DNA from: Pseudomonadales bacterium
GTDB lineage: Bacteria > Pseudomonadota > Gammaproteobacteria > Pseudomonadales > Azotimanducaceae
Length of the DNA stretch: 43,465 nucleotides
NCBI GenBank assembly: GCA_028279305.1
Contig: JANQOA010000341.1
Coordinates: forward strand, 1 to 43,465
Direction: 5' to 3'
In this document: positions 26,474 through 34,169 of the stretch, in pieces
Layout of the letters: the number at the start of each line of letters is the position of its first letter
Numbering within the stretch: position 1 is the first letter of the stretch
Notes under the pieces: model-generated
Told to the model about the DNA's origin: nothing
The model's input: the letters and a program-made list of their open reading frames with translations, nothing else
Database searches by the model: none
Translations under genes and position numbers: made by a program

Positions 26474-26965
26474 ATGGACGGTATAACTGCAATAGCGGCA
26501 ATGTTTGCAAACGGGGGGCATGAGCGGGAGCGTGCGATTCTGGCGCGGATGGACCCGGCGGCAGCCGCCCCGGCAACCGTGGTTACCCTGGCGGGTCTGC
26601 TGCAGAACTGCTGCCCGGATCAAGCCATCCCCACACGTGACATGATGCCCCGCTGGCAATTGGTGGTCCATTGCCTGGCGCTGGTGCACGGCCGCCACAA
26701 TGTGGCCGTCCGCACCGGTGAAGCGTTGGCGGGGATCTGGTACTCGGAGGCGCGTCTCGGCCAACTGCTGAATGGTACCTATGAGGAGTTGACATTGCTG
26801 CTGCCGCGGCTGGCGCGCTTGTTAGACCAGCGGCAGTTGATGGTGAACTGGTGTCCGCTCGGGGAACTTGCGTTGTATGCAGGTGCGGATGAAAGACGGG
26901 CCGCTGTTGCGCGTGCGCAACTGTCACGCAGTTTTGCCACGGGACAATTCAAACAAGAGGGTTGA
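26474..26965 (+). CDS. cas11: Cas11e (Cse2/CasB), small subunit of type I-E Cascade
   Basis: The 163-residue helical protein matches Cse2 in size. It has RWQLVVHCLALVHG followed by the signature EALAGIWYSEARLGQLLNG, LLPRLARLLDQRQLMVNW and a C-terminal basic tail. Two copies of this subunit stabilise the target-strand R-loop in Cascade. ATG at 26474, 38 bases after cas8e, with only 4 bases to the next gene's start. The order cas8e-cas11-cas7e-cas5e-cas6e is the standard type I-E order. Confidence 0.9.
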   Translation: MDGITAIAAMFANGGHERERAILARMDPAAAAPATVVTLAGLLQNCCPDQAIPTRDMMPRWQLVVHCLALVHGRHNVAVRTGEALAGIWYSEARLGQLLNGTYEELTLLLPRLARLLDQRQLMVNWCPLGELALYAGADERRAAVARAQLSRSFATGQFKQEG

Positions 26966-26969
26966 TATT

Positions 26970-28139
26970 TTGCCGAGGTTCCTACAAATCCACTGGCTGT
27001 CTTCTTATCCCGCCACCCTGTTGAACAGGGACGACATTGGTTTTGCCAAGCGTATTCCCTTTGGCGGTGTTACCCGCCTGCGCATTTCCTCGCAATGCCT
27101 GAAACGGCACTGGCGCATGGCGGGTGCGGCAAACGCCCGCGAAGCGCAGCGTAATCCATGGGCCTTGCAGAATCTGGAACACCCGATGGGGGTGCGCACC
27201 AAAGAAGTGGTGGAGCAGATGATTATTCCCCTCGCCCTCAGCCGGCAGCCCGCTGCCGAGGGCGTGGTGGCGGCTGTCACCGAAGCGTTGTTGAAGGAGT
27301 TGTACGGCAAAAACGCGGTGGATCCGAAAAAGCGGCAGATCCTGTTTGTCGGTGAGCCGGAAGTGGAATATCTGGCGCGGCTGGCCGCCCAGGTCTTGGC
27401 TGAACCCAACGCCGGCACAGCAGCGGAGCAGATGGCGGTGTTGTTGAGGCAGCAGCGTAAGAATTTACGGCAGCTCAAGTTGGGCGCCGGGTTGGGGGCG
27501 GCGCTGTTCGGGCGCATGATCACCTCCGATCCCGCGGCAAACACCTATGCGGCAATCCACGTCGCCCACGCGCTCACGGTACACGGTCAGGAACGCGATC
27601 TGGATTTTATGACCGTGGTGGATGACCTGAAATCCACCCGTCATGGGGACGACGCCGGCGCAGCGGGCATCTTTGATCTGGAACTCACGTGCGGTCTGTA
27701 TTACGGCTATGTGGTTGTCGACGTGCCTTTGCTGATCAGCAACATGGCTGGAGATACCCGGGGCGCGGCCAAGGTCACGGAACACCTGGTGCACCTGATT
27801 GCGGAGGTGTCACCGGGCGCCAAGAAAGGCTCCACCGCACCCTATGCATGGGCGGAGTACCTGCTGCTGGAAAGCGGCGCGCGGCAGCCGCGCACACTGG
27901 CCAACGCGTTCCGCAATCCGGTGTCGCTGCAGACCAATAATTTGCTTGACGCGGCGTTGCATCAATTACACGGGCACATGCAGAACCTCGACGCCGGTTA
28001 CGGCAGCAGCGAAATCCGCCGGCAGATGTGTGTGGAACCGGGCCTGGCGCTGGAGGGTGTTGAGTCTGCAAGTGTCAACCAGCTTGCACAGTGGGCGGCG
28101 GAGCAGGTGGCGCAGGTGGCCCAGGTGGCCCAGAAATGA
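26970..28139 (+). CDS. cas7e: Cas7e (Cse4/CasC), backbone subunit of type I-E Cascade
   Basis: Cas7e binds the crRNA as a helical backbone of six subunits. Typical opening FLQIHWLSSYPATLLNRDD and the FGGVTRLRISSQCLKRHWR motif are followed by GRMITSDPAANTYAAIHVAHALTVH and FFTVVDDL-like MTVVDDLKST. 389 residues from the TTG at 26970, which has AAGAGG 9 bases upstream; earlier in-frame starts lie inside cas11. The C-terminus ends in a short VAQ repeat (three times). Its stop overlaps the cas5e start as ATGA. Confidence 0.95.
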   Translation: MPRFLQIHWLSSYPATLLNRDDIGFAKRIPFGGVTRLRISSQCLKRHWRMAGAANAREAQRNPWALQNLEHPMGVRTKEVVEQMIIPLALSRQPAAEGVVAAVTEALLKELYGKNAVDPKKRQILFVGEPEVEYLARLAAQVLAEPNAGTAAEQMAVLLRQQRKNLRQLKLGAGLGAALFGRMITSDPAANTYAAIHVAHALTVHGQERDLDFMTVVDDLKSTRHGDDAGAAGIFDLELTCGLYYGYVVVDVPLLISNMAGDTRGAAKVTEHLVHLIAEVSPGAKKGSTAPYAWAEYLLLESGARQPRTLANAFRNPVSLQTNNLLDAALHQLHGHMQNLDAGYGSSEIRRQMCVEPGLALEGVESASVNQLAQWAAEQVAQVAQVAQK

Positions 28140-28912
28140 ATCCGCATCTGATATTGAGGTTTGACGCGCCCCTGATCAGCACCGGCGGCGTGGCGGTTGA
28201 CAACATCGGCGTCTGTGACAGTTGGCCCAGTACTTCTTTGCTGGTCGGGTTGTTTGCCAATGCCCTGGGCTGGCGGCGGGTGGACGGTTCTGCCCTGCAG
28301 CGCCTGCAGGCGCGTCTGCAGTTTGCCTGCCGGCTGGACCGCTGCGGACAACCGTTGTTGGACTTCCAAACCGCCCAGCTGCACAAGAATGATCGGGGCT
28401 GGACAACAGGCGGCGTAGTGCAGGGACGGGCCGGCGGCGTAAGCACCTACGACAGTCCGCATCTGCGCTACCGGCATTATTGGGCGGACCGGGTGTTAAC
28501 CCTGGTGTGCACCCTGGAGCCCGCTGATGAACACCCCACGGTCCAGGACCTGCAGGACGCGCTGGGTTCTCCGGCACGGCCGCTGTTTATCGGCCGCAAG
28601 ACCTGCCTGCCCGGCGGCGCCGTGTTACTGGGGGCGGAACCGGGAGAGAGCTGCATGCAGGTGCTGCATACGGTACCCGTACCGGCTTGCGGGGATGCCG
28701 GCCCGTTCCCGGCCATGACCACTCAGCTCTCCGCGGTGGACGCTGGCGGCGTGGCACAACAGGCAGCGGGTTTCCGCCAGCCGCCGGAGCAGATGAGTGT
28801 GTGCGGCCGCAAAAACTGGTTCAGCGGCGCGCATGGCGGACAACAGTACTTTCTGCAGGGCAGCATGGATATGCCTGGCCCTGATCAACGCGGCGGCCCA
28901 ATTCCGGGCTGA
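28136..28912 (+). CDS. cas5e: Cas5e (CasD), crRNA 5'-handle subunit of type I-E Cascade
   Basis: The 258-residue protein binds the 5' handle of the crRNA at the foot of Cascade. It opens with LILRFDAPLIST, then the PSTSLLVGLFANALGW segment typical of Cas5, and has the glycine-rich FIGRKTCLPGG segment in the middle. The ATG at 28136 overlaps the cas7e stop (ATGA), so the two are translationally coupled. The frame is open further upstream but only by overlapping cas7e. 19 bases separate it from cas6e. Confidence 0.92.
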   Translation: MNPHLILRFDAPLISTGGVAVDNIGVCDSWPSTSLLVGLFANALGWRRVDGSALQRLQARLQFACRLDRCGQPLLDFQTAQLHKNDRGWTTGGVVQGRAGGVSTYDSPHLRYRHYWADRVLTLVCTLEPADEHPTVQDLQDALGSPARPLFIGRKTCLPGGAVLLGAEPGESCMQVLHTVPVPACGDAGPFPAMTTQLSAVDAGGVAQQAAGFRQPPEQMSVCGRKNWFSGAHGGQQYFLQGSMDMPGPDQRGGPIPG

Positions 28913-28931
28913 CTGGAAGGGGAATCAACTT

Positions 28932-29675
28932 ATGCAACAAATGACATCCCTGGTGCGGCTGCACCCGGACGTGGCCGAACTGGCTTACTGGGCGCTGCGC
29001 AAGGGTTATCTGGAGGCGGGCTGCACGGACATGGGTTACGCCCTGCATGCAGCCACCCGGGTGGTGTTCGGTGAATATGCGCCGCGGCCGTTTGTTCTGC
29101 GGCAACTCGACAACAGGAGCGAACTGTTGGGGTACAGTGCTCATGGGGCTGAGGCCATCTGCCGGGTAGTGGAACAATGCGGTAAAGGATCAGCGGCCAG
29201 GGCGCTGAATGTATCCAGTCTGACGGTTAAGCCCATGCCGGCGGGCTGGACACACGGGCAAAAGCTGTGTTTTGAAGTCAGGGTCAGGCCCGTGGTGCGC
29301 TCCCGCCTGGGACGGCTGGGGGGCACGCGGGAAATGGACGCCGCTGCCTGGGCGTTGCGGCGCGGTGAAGTCGCGGTTAACCGGAATCAACGTTATTTGC
29401 AGTGGCTGGGTAAGCGCTTGTGTCACGGCGGGGCGCGGCTGCTACATGGCAGCGTTCAGCGCAACACAAAAACCGTGGTGCTGAGGCGGCCGCGCAAGGG
29501 CGGGAAAAAGGTAATAAGCCTGAGCAACGGCCCCGATCTGTTGGTCAAAGGGTACCTGGAAGTGGTGGACCCGGAAGGGTTTGCAGAGGGCTTGTTACGC
29601 GGCGTCGGCCGCCATACCGGGTTTGGTTTCGGTTGTCTGCTGCTGGCGCCCGCGGACGCCTTAGGCCCAAACTGA
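28932..29675 (+). CDS. cas6e: Cas6e (CasE), crRNA-processing endoribonuclease
   Basis: Cas6e cuts pre-crRNA within the repeat. The 247-residue protein has DMGYALHAATRVVFGEYAPRPF, whose YALH histidine (H39) sits where the catalytic His of this family lies, and a C-terminal glycine-rich RHTGFGFGCLLLAP. The ATG at 28932 has GGAAGGGG 9 bases upstream; the frame to 28797 overlaps cas5e. It is the last cas gene. No cas1 or cas2 follows; only 228 bases separate it from the convergent hppA gene, and those bases hold the repeat cluster and a terminator. Confidence 0.92.
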   Translation: MQQMTSLVRLHPDVAELAYWALRKGYLEAGCTDMGYALHAATRVVFGEYAPRPFVLRQLDNRSELLGYSAHGAEAICRVVEQCGKGSAARALNVSSLTVKPMPAGWTHGQKLCFEVRVRPVVRSRLGRLGGTREMDAAAWALRRGEVAVNRNQRYLQWLGKRLCHGGARLLHGSVQRNTKTVVLRRPRKGGKKVISLSNGPDLLVKGYLEVVDPEGFAEGLLRGVGRHTGFGFGCLLLAPADALGPN

Positions 29676-29685
29676 AGGATGTTTA

Positions 29686-29859
29686 CAACGGTAAGTGTTA
29701 GTGGGGATGTTCCGTGTCGCTGTACACGTTGAGCGTTTGACAGCCCTGTTAGGGCCCCCCGCGCAAGCGGGGAACCCCGCAGTAAGCGGGGATGTTCCGG
29801 ACAATTTTCAATTAAAGCCGGCAACAACACAAAACCCCGCCAACGCGGGGCTTGTGCCG
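29686..29859 (+). CRISPR. Degenerate mini-CRISPR downstream of cas6e
   Basis: Repeat-like units of type I-E form (29 bases, CCCCGC-GCGGGG stem, 3' handle ATGTTCCG). R3 (29771-29799) is complete: stem, AGTAA loop and handle. R1 (29686-29714) shares 16 of 18 bases at the 3' end including all of GGGGATGTTCCG, but has lost its 5' stem arm. R2 (stem 29757-29772, loop GCAA) is fused head-to-tail with R3. R4 (29831-29859) keeps stem and CCG end and lies one 60-base period after R3. Presumed spacers are 29715-29751 and 29800-29830 (31 bases). It starts 10 bases after the cas6e stop, so it may be transcribed with the operon. Alternatively it is a decayed remnant. Confidence 0.65.
29831..29850 (-). terminator. 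Intrinsic terminator of hppA
   Basis: Read on the minus strand: stem CCCCGC, loop GTTG, stem GCGGGG, then TTTT, about 50 bases after the hppA stop. The hairpin has the same stem sequence as the CRISPR repeat, so it may be the last repeat of the array reused as a terminator, or a chance likeness. Confidence 0.75.
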
Positions 29860-29902
29860 GTTTACCGGTACGGACTGAAAGCGACCGGCCTGGCTGTGCG
29901 GC

Positions 29903-31939
29903 TCAGGTCAGCAGCGGCGCTATGACCAGGCTGACAATGGCCATCACATTGATGAGAATATTCATGCTTGGCCCGGATGTGTCTTTGAACGGGTCGCCAA
30001 CGGTATCACCTACTACCGCGGCAGCATGAACCTCAGAACCTTTGCCGCCCAGGTTGCCTTTTTCCACGTATTTTTTGGCGTTATCCCACGCGCCGCCGGC
30101 ATTTGCCATGGTCAGCGCCAGCAGTACACAACCGAGCAGCGCGCCGCCCAGGGTGCCGCCCAGGGCCTGGGCGCCCAGGCCGAAGCCCACAATCGGCGGG
30201 ATACCCACAGCGATGATGCCGGGCAACAGCATGCGCCGCAGGGCCGCGGTGGTGGCGATATCCACACACTTAGCGTTGTCCGGCTCCGCGGTACCTTCCA
30301 TCAAGCCGGGAATTTCGCGGAACTGGCGGCGGATCTCCTGAATCATTTCCATGGCTGCGTCGCCCACGGAAGTCATGGTGATGCTGGCAATCAGAAACGG
30401 CACCAGGCCGCCGATGAACAGTCCAATTAAGACAGTAGGATCGCCGATGTGGAGAATAAACTCGCCCCCGGAATTGGTGGCCACGGTTTCCACAAAGGCG
30501 GCAATGATGGCCAGGGCCGCCAATGCGGCAGCGCCGATGGCAAAGCCTTTACCCATGGCAGCGGTGGTGTTGCCCAGTTCATCCAGCGAATCGGTTATGG
30601 CGCGGGTGTCTTCACCCAGGCCGCCCATTTCCGCGATGCCGCCGGCGTTGTCCGCCACCGGGCCGTAAGCGTCCACGGCCATGGTCATGCCCACGGTAGC
30701 CAGCAGGCCCACCGCCGCCACGCCGACACCGTACAATCCGGCCAGGCTGGTGGATACATAGATGATGCCGCAGATGGCCAGGATGGGAATGACCACCGAC
30801 TGCATGCCAACCGCGAGGCCGGTAATCATCACCGTGGCCGGCCCTGTTTCACCGGATTCGGCAATACGCACTACCGGCGTGGATGAGGTGTAGAACTCGG
30901 TAATCAAGCCGATAATCACACCGCCGGCGGCGCCGGCCACCACGGACCACCAGATGTTGGTGGAGACGCCGACCGCGCTGACAATAAAGTAGCCGGCAAT
31001 GATAAACAGGATGGGGGTGCCGACCATGCCGATGCGCAGAGCGACCGCGGGGTTTGCGTTGGAGAACGCCCGCACCACGCCAATGCCGATGATGGATGAA
31101 ATCAGGCCGGTGGAGGCCAGTGCCAGCGGGGTAAACATCAGCGCCGCACGGCCCTGTTCTTCACCCAGCCCCGGCGCCAGCTCACCCACCGCCATGGCCG
31201 CCAGGGTGGAGGCGATGGCAATCGTGGCGATCATGGAACCGCAGTAGGATTCGAAAATATCAGAGCCCATGCCGGCAACGTCGCCGACGTTGTCACCCAC
31301 GTTGTCGGCGATAACACCCGGGTTACGCGGATCGTCTTCGGGTATGCCCTGTTCAAGCTTACCTACCAGATCGGCACCAACGTCTGCACTTTTTGTGTAG
31401 ATACCGCCGCCGACCCGTGAAAACAGCGCAACTACTGAGGCGCCCATGCCAAAACCGTGGATATGGTGGGCGGTATGGGGGTCGCCGCCGAAGAAGTAAT
31501 AAACCAGCCCGAGGCCCAGCAGACCCAGGGAGGCAACCGCCAGCCCCATAATGGAGCCGCCGAAGAAGGCCACGGACAGCGCCGTAGCCTGGCCGTCACT
31601 ATGAGCGGCGGCGGTGGTGCGCACGTTAGCCTTGGTGGCGGTGTACATGCCGAACCAGCCGGCCCCGGCGGAGGACAGGGCACCGGCTACAAAAGCCGCC
31701 GCGGTATAAGGCCCCAGACCGGAGGTGAAATATATGGCCACCAGCAATACAGCTGCAAATATCGCCAGCATGCTGTATTCGCGGCGCATGAACACCATGG
31801 CGCCAAGGTGGATCTGGTCGGCGATTTTTTTCAGCGCATCGCTGCCTTCATCGTATGACTTGACGATGCCATAGATAATCACAGCAACCACAAGCCCCAC
31901 TAGACCCACTACGGGTGGGATCAGGGATGGATCGATCAT
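29903..31939 (-). CDS. hppA: Membrane-bound proton-translocating pyrophosphatase
   Basis: The 678-residue integral membrane protein (about 16 helices) hydrolyses PPi to pump ions across the inner membrane. Substrate-site motifs are [34 protein letters not shown] and the C-terminal DNAKKYVE plus [15 protein letters not shown]. The [10 protein letters not shown] segment carries Ala where K+-independent enzymes carry Lys, pointing to the K+-dependent class. ATG at 31939 (MIDPSL) with GGGGA 5 bases upstream; a TTG at 31951 is an alternative. It is convergent with pfp and the Cascade operon. Paired with pfp it suggests a PPi-centred energy economy. Confidence 0.96.
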   Translation of the reverse strand: MIDPSLIPPVVGLVGLVVAVIIYGIVKSYDEGSDALKKIADQIHLGAMVFMRREYSMLAIFAAVLLVAIYFTSGLGPYTAAAFVAGALSSAGAGWFGMYTATKANVRTTAAAHSDGQATALSVAFFGGSIMGLAVASLGLLGLGLVYYFFGGDPHTAHHIHGFGMGASVVALFSRVGGGIYTKSADVGADLVGKLEQGIPEDDPRNPGVIADNVGDNVGDVAGMGSDIFESYCGSMIATIAIASTLAAMAVGELAPGLGEEQGRAALMFTPLALASTGLISSIIGIGVVRAFSNANPAVALRIGMVGTPILFIIAGYFIVSAVGVSTNIWWSVVAGAAGGVIIGLITEFYTSSTPVVRIAESGETGPATVMITGLAVGMQSVVIPILAICGIIYVSTSLAGLYGVGVAAVGLLATVGMTMAVDAYGPVADNAGGIAEMGGLGEDTRAITDSLDELGNTTAAMGKGFAIGAAALAALAIIAAFVETVATNSGGEFILHIGDPTVLIGLFIGGLVPFLIASITMTSVGDAAMEMIQEIRRQFREIPGLMEGTAEPDNAKCVDIATTAALRRMLLPGIIAVGIPPIVGFGLGAQALGGTLGGALLGCVLLALTMANAGGAWDNAKKYVEKGNLGGKGSEVHAAAVVGDTVGDPFKDTSGPSMNILINVMAIVSLVIAPLLT

Positions 31940-32064
31940 AAGGGTCCCCAACTGAACAGTTTTTGTATTTGAATTTTAAGCGGGATACGCCGGACAACTT
32001 TAACCGTCGACACCCCTTCCCATAGGCGGCGCGTATGATACCAGCGTGGCTGCTGAGTTCCAGC

Positions 32065-32107
32065 GCAAAAATGTTAGCTAAATGCCGGAATTAACGAACA
32101 TTTTTGC
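32065..32107. promoter_or_regulatory. 11-bp perfect inverted repeat between DUF2333 gene and hppA
   Basis: GCAAAAATGTT (32065-32075) and AACATTTTTGC (32097-32107) are perfect complements 21 bases apart. On the minus strand the element starts three bases after the DUF2333 stop and lies about 125 bases before hppA. It may be a terminator-like hairpin or an operator; no run of T extends beyond the stem. Confidence 0.5.
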
Positions 32108-32109
32108 CT

Positions 32110-33159
32110 TTATCCCTGAATCAGCAGGGCGCGCAAATCGATTATTGCGGCATTCGCGCGGGCAATATAGCTGGCCATCACCAGCGAGTGATTGGCCAGC
32201 AGCCCCAACCCATCTCCATTCAGCACCATGGGGCTCCACAGGGTTTCCTGGGTGGGTTCCAGTTCGCGGATGATCTGCTGCAGGGAAACACGCGCGTTTT
32301 TCTTATCGAGCACGTCGCCGAAATCGTGTTCCAGGGCCCGCAGCATGTGGATCAGCGCGTAGGTGAAGCCGCGGGTTTCGTAAAATACGTTATCAATCTG
32401 CAGCCAGGGGGTTTTCACTATCTGGTCTTTGGGCGCGGCGGTGGCCTGGGCGGCGGCGGTATCTCCGGCCAGGTCCGTATTCAGCTGGCGCTTGCCGACA
32501 CTGGCTGACAGGCGCTGGGACATGCTGCCAAGGCGGGTTTCCACAGCGGCCAGCCATTGCTGCAGATTGTCCGCCCGGGCGTAGAACTGGGCGTTTGTTT
32601 CAGCGCTGTCAGCCAGGCGGCCCAGATAACTGCGGAACAGCCGGATACCGTCGCGGTACTCGTCTTCCGTCTGCGGCAGGGCCCAGGAGTTGTTGTCGAA
32701 GAAAAATTTGCCTTCCGCTTCAGACAGGTCCTTGTCTTCCACGGACTGGCTCTGGGAGCGAGAGAAGTCATTGCGGTAGACCCGGGCGCTGTCGCGCAGC
32801 AGCGTCAGCACGCCAAATTCCCATTCCGGTACGTTGTCCATCCAGATGCCCGGCGGGAAAAGATCGTTGCTCAGGTAGCCGCCGCGCTTGTCCAGCAGAG
32901 TGTCGGCCAGGGTGACCAGGGTGGCGGTGGTGATGTAGCCGGTGACCAGGGTATCGTTGTCCTGTTGCGCCATCATCGCTGCGTTCTCCCGGACCGGAAA
33001 GCTGTCGGGTTCGTAGTCCCACCACCAGGCCAGCAGCAGGCATCCCACCAGGTAAGCGGCAATTGCACCGCCGGCGATGCGCGCAACCCTGCCGCCGAAG
33101 CCGGTTTCCTCATCCTGCATAAATACCGGGTCGGATCTCTGCCAGAACTTCAAATTCAC
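32110..33159 (-). CDS. DUF2333 family membrane-anchored protein
   Basis: The 349-residue protein has one hydrophobic segment near the N-terminus (IAAYLVGCLLLAWWW) and a large periplasmic domain with family-typical RGGYLSNDLFPPGIWMDN, WEFGVLTLLRDSARVYRNDFSRSQSQS and DNNSWALPQTEDEY. The function of DUF2333 is unknown. I start it at the GTG at 33159, which has GAGGA 7 bases upstream; the frame is open to a GTG at 33189. It lies just upstream of hppA on the same strand and downstream of the lipoprotein gene. Confidence 0.9.
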   Translation of the reverse strand: MNLKFWQRSDPVFMQDEETGFGGRVARIAGGAIAAYLVGCLLLAWWWDYEPDSFPVRENAAMMAQQDNDTLVTGYITTATLVTLADTLLDKRGGYLSNDLFPPGIWMDNVPEWEFGVLTLLRDSARVYRNDFSRSQSQSVEDKDLSEAEGKFFFDNNSWALPQTEDEYRDGIRLFRSYLGRLADSAETNAQFYARADNLQQWLAAVETRLGSMSQRLSASVGKRQLNTDLAGDTAAAQATAAPKDQIVKTPWLQIDNVFYETRGFTYALIHMLRALEHDFGDVLDKKNARVSLQQIIRELEPTQETLWSPMVLNGDGLGLLANHSLVMASYIARANAAIIDLRALLIQG

Positions 33160-33228
33160 GCTGTGGTCCTCTGTCGTTATCGGGTTCACCTGCAGCGCTG
33201 GATTCTAGAGTATCCCGCCACGCAAGGC

Positions 33229-33936
33229 TTACTGTATTTCGAAACACATCCGCTCAACGGCGGCCGGAGAGCGGATACTGATCTGCGCGCGCAGCCGTTC
33301 GATGGGCACACCTGCCAACAGCGTGGCTTGATTTGACAACGCACGGTATATCCGGCGTGCCTGGCCGTCGCTGGGCGCCCAGATATTGAAACGGCAGGAC
33401 TGGTCGACCGGCAGTCTGGCCACGCCGTGCAGCGCTTCTTCCAGGCTGTCGTCAGCACTGACGGTAGCCGGGCTGAGGTTTACGGTTGTACGTTTCGCCT
33501 CTGCTATAAGTCGTATTTGCGCGGCAGTTGGTTCTATTGACGGGTGATCCGGCAGGATCAGCCGGGCGCGCGCCAGCATGGATCTGGCGCTTGCCATCTG
33601 GCGCCGCTGCAGGGCTGCCATGGCTTTGTCGATATGCAGCTCCACAATGTGTTCCAGGCCGTGCAGAGCGTCCTTCTGGCCCGGGTTTTGTGCCAGTATG
33701 TCCTGCAGGATGGCCAGTGCGCTGGTCTCTTTGGGAAAGGTCAGATGGCCGCGGGCAATGGCGGCGTCCGCGCTGTCCAGGCGCTCGCGCAGTTGCTGCT
33801 CGTTATAGCCCGGGGTTGGCGCCGGCTGTTGTTCCGGTTCCGCGGGCGGCGGTGTGGCCTGGCAGCCCCATAGTCCGCTGCACAACAGCAGCAGAAAGAG
33901 TCCATACGCTAAAGATTTTCCAAGCATTTTATGCAA
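33229..33936 (-). CDS. Lipoprotein with helical repeat region
   Basis: The 235-residue protein has a signal sequence ending LCSGLWGC, whose Cys should be lipidated, then a Pro-rich linker (PPPAEPEQQPAPTP). Residues about 45-150 are helices with a TPR-like pattern (ALAILQDILAQNPGQKDALHGL, ARSMLARARLILPDHPSIEP). The C-terminal domain (SCRFNIWAPSDGQARRIYRAL) is unrecognised. The TTG at 33936 has AAGG 8 bases upstream; the ATG at 33927 is an alternative. Divergent from dsbD across about 230 bases that should contain both promoters. Confidence 0.78.
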   Translation of the reverse strand: MHKMLGKSLAYGLFLLLLCSGLWGCQATPPPAEPEQQPAPTPGYNEQQLRERLDSADAAIARGHLTFPKETSALAILQDILAQNPGQKDALHGLEHIVELHIDKAMAALQRRQMASARSMLARARLILPDHPSIEPTAAQIRLIAEAKRTTVNLSPATVSADDSLEEALHGVARLPVDQSCRFNIWAPSDGQARRIYRALSNQATLLAGVPIERLRAQISIRSPAAVERMCFEIQ

Positions 33937-34169
33937 TTAAGTTGCCTTGAAGGGGTTGGCTCAAACTGCCGGGCGGGTTGAAGGTGTGCAAAATCACAAC
34001 AATCCACGCGGGCGTGTGTTAAAAATGAGTTTGCGCATGCGCGCTAATATACAAAATTGTGTGACGAAACTTAGTGCGTGTTTGGCAGTCCATATCATTC
34101 GGCCTTGCCGGTGATTCATCCACCGGTTAGCGATCAGCTTAAGAAGACAGTCTAAGGGAGCAGCTTAGC

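Noticed and set aside
34021-34050. GCGCATGCGC palindrome and TAATAT as a dsbD promoter
   Set aside because: No -35 element at 16-18 bases and the site is about 120 bases from the start; evidence too thin to list.
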